Shown here in pieces: positions 54,867 through 64,000 of a stretch of DNA of 64,000 nt. The notes beneath the pieces are model-generated. The model was given only the letters and a program-made list of their open reading frames with translations, had not been told where the DNA came from and did not search any database. Position numbers and translations under genes: made by a program. The DNA comes from Podospora bellae-mahoneyi. Taxonomy: Eukaryota > Ascomycota > Sordariomycetes > Sordariales > Podosporaceae. Every line of letters starts with the position of its first letter. Within the stretch, counting starts at the first letter, position 1. The stretch lies in NCBI RefSeq assembly GCF_035222275.1, contig NW_026946359.1, positions 6,138,001 to 6,202,000 on the forward strand, in the 5' to 3' direction.

Positions 54867-56674
54867 TTGAGTGTTTCTGGGTGTAGGTAAGCTTGTCGAG
54901 ATTTGATATGAGAACTTTGTTATGAACTCTCAAGGTGGATCGAACAAGGCAGAGAACGTTCCCTGTGGAAAGTCAGGTAAGTGGGGAGGAAAGATGGATG
55001 AGTCTGAGTGAACAGAAGTGGTTTGGTTTGTTAGAAAAGGTAAAGAGTAAAGTGAGCTGAGTTAAGTAGTCGAGAAAATCTGTTTTTTGTCGTGGGTGAA
55101 TTATAAACCCCGCTCGGCGTAGTTTGGCTCTTGTTCGCTTTTGTGATCATAAGTCAGTTGTTGCTCCGAACAACCTTCCAGTAGCAGTGAAGGGAGATTT
55201 CTGAATGAGCTATTCATGTGCTAGACCACAAAGCTGGGAGCAGTGGGCATCTCTATCGCTATTTGTGAATCTCTGGTTTGAATTCAAACCCAGAATCACC
55301 AAGAGAGAGCAACAACATTGCCTACCCTGACACTCCCACCGCCCTAATTGATTTTGTAAATGTCTCTACAGATATGCAGCACAATAAAGCATCATCTCAG
55401 GACACATGATTCCCCCTGCTGTGGCTCAATGACTCGGATCTAAGGTACGTGACTAACATTGGGGAAGTGAAAACACCCTGTGGTATTTGGTTTCTATCAT
55501 GGAGTTATTATCAACACCCCCAAGGCCAGCAGCCAGACTTTGCGAGCCCTCGTTGTTTTACACCCACAATGCTTCGTGATAACAACAATTGCAATGATCG
55601 AGGCAACAGTTGCAACAATTTTTCACAATGAGTGAACACAACTACGGTAGACATCACTGTTGGATTGTATCACAGCCTACTCAGAGCAACTTGAACCGGA
55701 TGAGCTTATTTCACTTGTTTATTAAGCCTATCCTCTCCAGGAACAAGCCAGCACTAAGGTCATGATATCAAAGTCAAAAGGTTTACGCCTTTTTTGTTAT
55801 AGTACAGATGTGCCTGTTATACCGCCACACCATCGGCACCGTAGACACCAAACAAGCCGTCCTCCTTAAAGGGCTCCGTCCTCTCCAAATATTCACCACG
55901 TCACATAACGCCATCACCAAGCCCGCCGTCCAAAGAATGCAAGTAGGAAAACCATCGATGGGGTAAATATATAGCCAAGCACCATCAGCAGCAAAATCAA
56001 GTTAAGTTGTTATGCGCACGACTGCATATGGGACATAAAAAGCCCAACATCTTCCGCCCTTCCACGTCCCTGATCATTCCATCATACCTCCTGGCAATAT
56101 TCCAGACCTTGTGCACAACCAAGCTGGTTCATGCGCCTCAAAGCGAACCGTCCATTGGCTGGGCCTCGAAATATTCCTGCACCATCATGCCATTCATCCC
56201 TCCGCTTTTTCTGCAAACACCGAGAAAAAGACGAGTATCTTGCTGCCAGCAGGGTATCCCATCCACCGACTTAAACCCGGAAAAAAAAATGACACCAAAC
56301 CCTTTCTCCCGCCTGAGGCGGGGATGATGAACACAAAAACAAAAAGGATAGCTCTAGATAGAGCTGAAGAAAGGTAGAAAGAACAAACTGACCAACCGAA
56401 TGATTTCCTTTTTTTGAACCCCCCTTTCCTTCGCCATCCTCCCATTCCCAGGGGTATTTGTCACCGGATTGACCCAAAAAAAAAAAAAAAAAAAAAAAAG
56501 CTACAGGTATAAGGGGGAAAAAAAGGCCACCTTCCATCCCAGACGCACCTCAACTTGAGAAAAGCACCCCTGAATCTTCTGGCGACTCGTATACACACAC
56601 ATACATGAATAGAAAGAAACCGCCTCGAAGAGGATACTATGAAACCCCGACCCCAAATGTAACCCGGTCGACTT
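54867..56674. other. intergenic, with a possible small gene end
   Basis: Mostly gene-free. On the minus strand at about 55817-55960 a short frame ends in EPFKEDGLFGVYGADGVAV with a TGA inside its 5' part, and another frame across the same bases stays open with a hydrophobic stretch. Neither is strong enough to call. An A tract lies at 56477-56499. Confidence 0.35.
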
Positions 56675-58303
56675 TTATCTGGGGAAAGGCGCCCCTGGTG
56701 CGCGTGTGTAAACGGTAGTGCCATTTGGTCGTGGACCTTCGTACTGCACGCCCGTCATAGCCTCAGGACCTGCGCCATTGGTTGGCCCATCGAAAGACCG
56801 AAGTGGCGGCAGCTCGGCTTGTTGCCGGGCTCTGGCATATTGGTCATTCGCGTAGTGCTCCGACCCAGGCGGAGGAGGGCCTGGCATTGAGTGACTCTGG
56901 CGGTACTGAAGCTCCTGAATCTGACGTCTCATATCCTCCATCTGCGCATCGCGCTTAGTTACCTCCTCGGCAAGCTGCTGAACATGTGACTGAAGATCTC
57001 TAATCGTGTTGGTCTGACGTGTGTGTTCTTGAATGGCTTTGCGGACATTAGCTCTCTATTACAAAAAGACACATGGTTCCCCAAACAAACCAACCTTTGG
57101 TGAGAATCTCCCACTTGGAAGCCTTGGTGCCCCGCTCTTGAGGCATAAGATCCCTAAGCTGCTCAAAAAGCTCCTTCATCTCCGTACGACGTTTCCGCTC
57201 AGCCAGCTTATGGGTGATACGAAGCTCGGGGGTCCTGCTATACGGCTGGTTACCCGCATGAAGACCGCCTTCTTCGTTCTGCAAATCAGACAACTGCTTG
57301 TGCTGCAGAGAGTGATGGTGGGTTGTCGAGTACTCCGAGGTGACCGAAAGCCTCTGGTATTCCGTCATGCTGTGGTGGTCTTCGAGTCGACGTTGTCCGG
57401 GAGGCAGCCTTGAATCAACTGTGTATTGGCTGCTGGCCAACGATTCGGCAACGCTGCTTCTCCTCGAGTTTGCCAGGGACTGAGGTGGTCCCGACATGCG
57501 TTGAATAGCATTGTCATCTTCGGGAAAAGCCCAGGCCTGACCCTTAGTAGGCTCTGCTGCTCGAGCAATAAGACTGGTGGTTGGCCCTGTGATGGTTGGC
57601 GCAACTCTTCCTCCTCGGGGATGAACTTCGGGTTTGCGTTCTGCGTTTGGTTGATACCCATTGGAGATGCGGTTGGTAGCAAGAGAATCGAGGTTGGCAC
57701 GAGGATGTCTCTGTTGCTGTAGTGTATTCTGGATTGACGACGTCGACTGGTTGTGGCTTGCATAGGGGGACCCGCTCAATCCCAATTGCCCGAATCCCTG
57801 GTTGAACCTGCTATCCACGCTCTCCCTCCGCGACATACTAGGCTCCGGCAGCTCGCTATGGCCAAATGTGGCGCTGTTGGGGGCCGCCTCCAGCGATTGC
57901 GGACGGTCAAAGCGGCGAGGGTCGGCGCTGAGAGGGGTTGTCGGCGACACGATCGAGGCAACGCTCATATTACTGTTCGTCGGAGACACGAGTGGCAGCG
58001 GGAGGAGGTGGGTCGCTGTTGTGGGCGATGGTGTCTTATCGACGGGCGAGGTTTGGAAACCGGAGTTTGGTGGGCTAAGGACGCCCAGGCCTGAGCCTGT
58101 GGAGTTGTCTGCCAGAGCTATTAGTCCTCTTCTTCTCTCCCCCTCCGTGACCGAGTAGTTCATTTCAGCTGGAGCAACATACGCTTGCTAGACACATCTC
58201 CGCTTGAGTAATAGGCAGAGTCTCGGTGGTCTTCAGGTGAGTTCAGCACATTTGTCAGGGCGGCGGGCCCGAACTTTTGCGAAGGTGGCCGTTGTTGCTC
58301 CAT
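56675..58303 (-). CDS. basic helix-loop-helix transcription factor
   Basis: A 498-aa nuclear regulator from exons 58303-58183, 58108-57095 and 57036-56675. Most of the chain is low-complexity Ser/Pro/Gln. The bHLH domain spans the second intron: the basic part and helix 1 are ITHKLAERKRRTEMKELFEQL, given here only in part, with H, E and R at the E-box-contact positions of the basic region. The loop is MPQERGTKASKWE, and helix 2 runs ILTKAIQEHTRQ. A leucine-zipper-like coiled coil follows (IRDLQSHVQQLAEEV to about QIQELQYRQ). H-E-R in the basic region predicts CACGTG binding. The acceptor 12 nt upstream (57048) is also in frame and would insert four residues into helix 2. I prefer the downstream one because it keeps the helix. 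Upstream lies a very long gene-free region. Confidence 0.88.
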
Positions 58304-61300
58304 GACGTTGGTTGGGCCGTTGCTAGTTTGCCAGTAGCTGCAGTGTGGAAATCCAAGTCCGCACGTGGCTCAACCCACGGCGGCGTCGAGTGACGATTCT
58401 CAACAGCTTTCAACGTCTCAAGGCACTGAAAGGGGAGCAGCCACGGTCGGCGACGGCAGTGGTGCTCGGCTCAGATCGGGAGGCAGGTCAATGGGCCACT
58501 GGAGGCAGGGCGGGGATAAAGACGAGGAACAGGACGAGATATGTTGCGAATCAAACAGAAGCGATTGACGCTGAGCCGACGTCTCCAGAGTTGGGTCTTG
58601 TTGTCTGGTGTTGGGCAGCTGTGAAGACGGACAGAAGGTCAAGCAAGACTGACGGCAGGCAGCGTTCGCAGGCGGTGGTAATATCGACGACAGGTTGCTG
58701 GAACGGAAAGCCGAAGGAGGAGCGGCAGGATTGTCGAGTGTCAAGGACGGGACAAGCACGTTTTTCAAAGAAGCCTGCCAGCATTGGGCTGGGGAACAAG
58801 CTGCCGGGGAAGGGGGGGCGTGGAGGGGGGAGCCAAGCGCACCAGCCAGCAGCCAGCAACAAAGGGGCCGCTAGCCGGGGGGGACAACGGGCAGCTGGGA
58901 TTGGGCGGATGGAATTGATGGGCGGCGATGGCACCGGAGTGGAGGGCGTAGATGGTAGGGGAATCCCTCCCAGCGCAAGAGAAGGGCCCGTTCCTCTGTG
59001 GACAGCCACATGTATCCCGCATGCTCAGGTTCCGGGTACGCAGTTACAATGGGAAATGGGAGCGACATGGCACAAGCGCGGTCGATGCATGCATGCCAGG
59101 GTACAGGTTCGAGGGTGGTGGGTTGTGTGCGTGCGCTCTCTCGGCACGGCCAGGTGACACAGAACGGATCAGAGGCAGATGCCAGGAAAGTACCGCACTG
59201 GCAATCCCTTAACAGGGCTGCCGAAAGTGGCAGGAGCCAAGGCGGTCGCGAGCATGCTGAGCTGGGGCCGCGCTGTCTGTTTTGCAGTTGAAATTTCACG
59301 TTTCAGGCCACCTGCCACGAGGGACAGCTGTTAGTAGCGCAGGCCCGTGGTACCAGATCCCGATCGCCGCCGCCCAGAGGATCCCTTGGGGGGCTTTGGG
59401 GCCACTAACACGGCGTGGCGCGCCATAGTCGGGACGGTTTTGGAAAGTACCTGCCTGGAGCACTGTGGCCAGCAGCAGTGGGATGACTGAGAGGGCGGGG
59501 TGGTGGTGTGTTAGTGGGTGCCTTGCGCACACTCTGAGCTTGCAAGCACATGGCGAGTTTGCAAGGACAGTTGAACAAAGAGAAAGCATGCCCGCGAGGT
59601 GAGCGAGACCCTTGCGTGCATTGTTGTGGTCTCTCTGGTGGAGCGTGCACGTCGCAATTTGACTGCGTCGGTTTTCTTCAAACTGCACAAGTACCTTCGT
59701 GCTCGGATTTGCCTGTGATAGAGGGTATGTTGATATGGGAGCATGCCACCGAGTAACGGGGCACCGGCCGAGTCCTTCTCCGAGCACACAAGAGCGGCAT
59801 TGCGGATGACCATCACCAGAGTTTGCCCATATCTTGTCCAGGTGTGGAACAGTCTGTCCTCTCTCACCTGGAGATATCACTGTGTCCTGGGGCCACACCG
59901 TGTTGGGGTGACAGCAGAGACTGCATACTGTAGAGCACATTTGTCCCATCTTGAGTATCAGGTATATTTGACTAGTCACTTAATCCCAGGTGGACATATT
60001 TCTATTTTGCTCTCTCTGTCAGTGGATGGACTGGGCCACCTGCAGAAGCCAAACGATGGTTGCAAAGCGGCGTCTGCCTCTCGATGCAAGGGAGGAGAAG
60101 AGGCCCAATCCCAAACCGTGCCATGGGAGCTGACAGAGAAACGTGCGTTTGGTCCAGTTCTTCCACCATTGGCGTGCATGAATTGCGTGAGCAAGATTCG
60201 GCAGACTTCCGGCTGAACACTATATGCCACTCGAACCACACTTCTAGCAAGGCCGAATGAAACACAACGACGGGAGGGCTTTGGTAGTCATGTCAGCATT
60301 CTTGGGTGTCTCTTCGGTGACAAGACCCAGTGGTTGGTACCGTAGATAATCTCCGTGGCGCGCCAGACACAGGCCCGGCTCCTACACTACGACAGTTCAC
60401 GGGCAGGATAAGTTCAGCCAAGAACCAAAGGCTGTCACTTCACCCTAGCGTAGATACCTGAGTGAGGGGCAGGCTGCGGGAGGTACTTGATGCTTGAGAG
60501 GAATCAAGTCCTTACTCCATACGGAACCATCCCGCAACCTGCTGGAGATCCAGCCAGATGCATTGCAACGTCACAAACCCCTGTCCGCGCACAATTGCTT
60601 GCGCGCTCGGCACGTGTCGTTTAGGTTTCCCGCCCAGTGGCTCGTTCGGCGGGAATATTTAGACCCTTGATAGCCCTGAATGGCTCCAGCCTGTTCGGGG
60701 AAGTCGGTACGGTAGCAATGTCGCCGTGGCGGATCGACGTCCTGTTTGTGGATGTGGACCGTGCGTTGTTTCCCATCTGGCGGATCGAAACGCTGATGCT
60801 TTCGGACAAGACGTTGCGCTGAAGGTTGAAAGAGGAACCGAGAGATATCCAGCCGGGCCAGGGTCGCTGCTGGTGAACTGCTGCTCGGTCGGTGACGAAG
60901 GAGAGGGAGAGCTTCAGTGGCCTCCAGAGAGTGACACTGTTTCGGGCCTGCTTCTGGGCCTGCCGTCTGGCTGCCGCCAGGTGTCGAAACCAACGACGCC
61001 AGCTGGTGTCCAAGGTCTGTACAACCACACAGCGGGAGCACTAGTGTAAGGGCAAGTCACATTCCAAGTTCCGAGCTGGCTCAAAGTTTTTGGTTCGTTC
61101 CATGTGCTTTTGATTGCGACCCTCGTGGCCTTTGTTGGCACGTTTATTATTACCGAGTCTTGTACCTTGGTACCGTCCACTTTGTCTCGTCAACTCGGGC
61201 GAATATCCGTCCTGACTACAACACACCACGGAATGGTCCTTGGCAGCGCGCATAGCCTCTCCAATCTCCATCACCCAGTTTATTACTGCGTTATGTCCTG

Positions 61301-64000
61301 TCAAGCCTCGGTCTTGAGACGCCTTAGCCGCCGTCCAGTGGACCAACAGGCTCTCTGGGAGTTCCAGGCTGGATCCTCAACGGCCCGAGGGCAGAAGGGG
61401 ACGGGTAGCCAGCCCAGTAAGCTTTATGACGTTGAAACCACTCGCAAAACACCGTTATGTCCTCCTGCACATGTTCGTGAGGACGGCACTGGCAGACAGA
61501 TCTCTGTTTCGAATGGTCCCGACAAACACAGCTGTGTTGGATCTCCCTTGCCCCACATCTCCTGGTTCATATCGGCGCCAGGATCCGAAAGCGGCTCAGG
61601 CCCTGGACGATCACGCCCCCGAAATGTTTGTTTCTCAATCACAATTACCGCTCGGCTCGTCTGGCATCGGACATCTGGCATCTGGCATGCGATCTTGCGC
61701 GAACAGGTGTCGTGCCAGGTGCGGGGTTGCCTTGTTGAGTACCTTGCAGCTTCATTCTCTGGACAAGTGCTTCCAAGCTGGGAGATGGCACAGGCAAGAC
61801 ATCCTGAAAGGCGCACAAAGTGTGACCAAAGTTGCAGATTCTACATCGTCAGGACATCCGGTACGAAACCCATCAGATATCGACCCAACTACTTACGTAC
61901 AGCAAAGCCCAGTCTTGTGCGGCCCCAGGCGCCTTGACTATCGATATGCGAGGCAAACCAGTTCGCGGATTAGTTCCAATCCTGATGTGGATTAGGCCAG
62001 ATCCTTCCGCTTTCTTCTTGTTGTACACTGCCCTCAAAGTTCCTCACAACCACCCAAGCTGACCTCAGTACAGTTGTCTCAAGCAAGCGGTTTGCGAATG
62101 CCTTGACGGCTGCGCTTACGACGTCTCTTCGACAGAGAGGCCTACTCAGCCAGACAGTGTTAGAGAATATCCCGACTGTAGACAGCCACAAACGCCTTGT
62201 ACCTCACAGGTCCCCGAGGGGTCGGCGACGTTGGCTGCAGCCCCTCACTGTCCACCCCACGGCTATTCAGTACCCGCAACCCACTAATCAGACTAGAGAC
62301 ACGGTATCTTGCATGGTTGATCTGTCTGGGGTGAACCACGGCCGGGGTTGTGGGCATCCTACCGTGGTTCTCTGGGCCTTCTCAGGGCCAACAGTACAGG
62401 AGTCCTAGTCGACACCTGTCGACATCCGGGCGGTCTGGTCAGCGATCTCATCTCACAAATCCCAAGCTTGCACAACAATGGCGTGGAGTGTCTCCGTGGT
62501 CCAGTCCAGCCAGGTCAGGTCTTGCGGTTTCGCTCGGCCGGGAGATCCTCCCGCAAGGGATGTCGCCATAGTTTTCCGGGGATGTATTACTCGTCGATCA
62601 CTGGACGCCTCCGACTGACCGTGCAGCAACCTCTTTCCGTAAGCCAGATTGCCTAGGCTCAACTCTCGATGGCCTCCCCTCGATGCGGCTGAGGCCTCGA
62701 ACTTCAAGCATATGTGCTCTCCTGCATAGCCGAGCAGAATCCTCACTATCACAACACGGATACACGCACTGTGTTGGGCATTGTCAACTTCTCAAAAGGC
62801 TGCCTGTACCTGCATTTCCATCCGGAACCGGCGTGAGACCCTGCTCATCTGATGGGTTGTGGCCGTGACACTGTGATTTCTGCTGCTGCGGTGACAAAAC
62901 CGGGAGCCAAATGATGGAAAAGTGGTTCCGGCCGACAGAAAACCCTCATGTTGGAGCCGCTGGGCCACAGTCGCTGGCCGTCAGGGTTTGTGAAGCCAAC
63001 ATCCGTCGCTCGCGGATGAGGGTTAAAGGGCAACCCCTCTTTTTCTTTGCTTCTTTTTCTTGGTTTCTTTTTCCGTGACAGAACGAACATTTGCTTGCAA
63101 CCTTGCTGATCGTTCTCAGTATCTCATGCTCACCAGATGGCGTCGTACTGCTGGGGCTGCAGGGCACAAGAAAAAAACTGGCAGCTGAGGGACCCAATGA
63201 AGGCAATTACCACAAGTACGACCGCAGCTGCTGTATCACCCTGCACAAGAACACTGATCCGGAGACAGCCATGCTGTAAAGCTGATTTGTACTCTTGTGG
63301 CTCTCTCCACCGAATATTGTCGGACTGGAACATGGACAGTTCATCCCAGTCCTGACTGTGTTCTCTGGCTCGTATTGGCGAGGGGGTGCGTCACCATCCC
63401 ATGTTCACGCAGCCAAGGCCGAAAGGTCTTCCTGTCCGGCGCCCCTGATTTGTTCCGTCCTGAGATGCAGAGGTTGCCCCTTTTTCATGGTTTCTCCTAT
63501 GCCCCTTTATTGGGCAGGAGGAGGAATCGGTTCAGGGACAGAAGAAAAGTGCTCGAATAGAAACAAAAGAAACCACAGCACTCGCTCCTGGCGAGAGGCT
63601 ACGCAAGCTTCTCTGGAAATAGTTTGAGTCTCACGGTATTCTACGAAAGGCTGATCTTTTGTGTCGGGTGCCTCGAGCCCACGTGTTTCTCTGTTCCTGA
63701 AAACTCCCTCTCTCGGTTCCGTCAGGTTCGGATATCATGGCAGAGGGTCAGGTTTTCCATCATCCGGTGCTCTGCTATGTGCTGTCAGGTACCACATTCA
63801 TCACAGTTTATAGCTGAACTGATATGCCACAGGAAAGTTGCATCCGCCATTTGTGGCTAGCTTCGCCAATCACTAACTCCCATTGCTCACACAAACATCT
63901 ACTGTCATGAGGGGAAACCTGCACGTATCTGGCGAATCAACAGCACGGGGGGAAAGGGGGGATCAGTATGGGACTGGGGACGCGGGCGCGAGGATGTGCC
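58304..64000. other. long gene-free region upstream of the bHLH gene
   Basis: These 5.7 kb are not AT-rich and hold many open frames (the longest 277 and 270 codons), but none shows a domain, a signal peptide with follow-up, or coherent splicing. Much of it probably belongs to promoter and leader of the bHLH gene. T-rich runs occur near 63050. Confidence 0.45.

Noticed and set aside
58345-59157. 270-codon plus-strand frame just upstream of the bHLH gene
   Set aside because: Low-complexity Gly/Arg composition in a GC-rich leader region, with competing frames on both strands.
61104-61937. 277-codon plus-strand frame with a hydrophobic start
   Set aside because: The first 20 residues could be a signal, but the rest has no domain, no consistent composition and no splice support.

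Overview
The window comes from a filamentous ascomycete, most probably a Sordariomycete of the Sordariales (Podospora/Neurospora-like). The evidence is short 45-110 nt introns with GTRAGT donors, fungal-only families (Zn2Cys6 regulator, HET domain, DUF3433, con-13-like, TRI14-like), a eukaryotic proteasome ATPase and a tRNA-Asn. The species is an inference. Exon boundaries were read by hand from splice sites, frame and family resemblance; no alignment or transcript data were available.

Layout. 0.7-5.7 kb: proteasome ATPase Rpt4 (-), Zn2Cys6 regulator (-), metallo-beta-lactamase-fold protein (+), then a decayed Cys-rich secreted-protein gene. 6.4-9.1 kb: AT-rich intergenic DNA with degenerate 21-bp repeats. 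9.1-13.1 kb: a mucin-like DUF3433 membrane protein, flanked on the other side by the same 21-bp repeat in opposite orientation. 14.4-15.6 kb: a small secreted knottin-like protein and a short ankyrin protein. 15.7-23.2 kb: a cellulose-synthase-like GT2 (-), a galactose-oxidase-like copper radical oxidase (+) and a heparinase II/III-like lyase (-). This resembles a polysaccharide synthesis, oxidation and trimming module. 23.9 kb: tRNA-Asn. 24.7-26.9 kb: secreted GH2 hydrolase.

27.9-35.5 kb: four genes all on the minus strand: HET-domain protein, short-chain dehydrogenase, cytochrome P450 and a TRI14-like secreted protein with a one-base frameshift. 36.3-39.6 kb: VIT-VWA protein with an FG-rich tail. 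41.1-42.4 kb: PAP2/inositolphosphotransferase-like membrane enzyme. 44.0-47.7 kb: a small GATA-finger protein and two stretches of decayed coding sequence. 49.7-53.5 kb: con-13-like secreted protein with an HExxH motif, and an ankyrin protein with a long amphipathic C-terminal tail. 53.8-54.9 kb: a protein of unknown function. 56.7-58.3 kb: a bHLH transcription factor followed upstream by about 5.7 kb with no convincing gene.

The strongest system-level candidate is the GT2 / copper radical oxidase / lyase neighbourhood. All three proteins have membrane segments, the GT2 and oxidase genes are divergent, and the oxidase and lyase genes are tail-to-tail with 15 bp between stop codons. The same two core functions, a cellulose-synthase-like GT2 plus a membrane-anchored radical copper oxidase, form the CslA-GlxA pair of Streptomyces hyphal tips.
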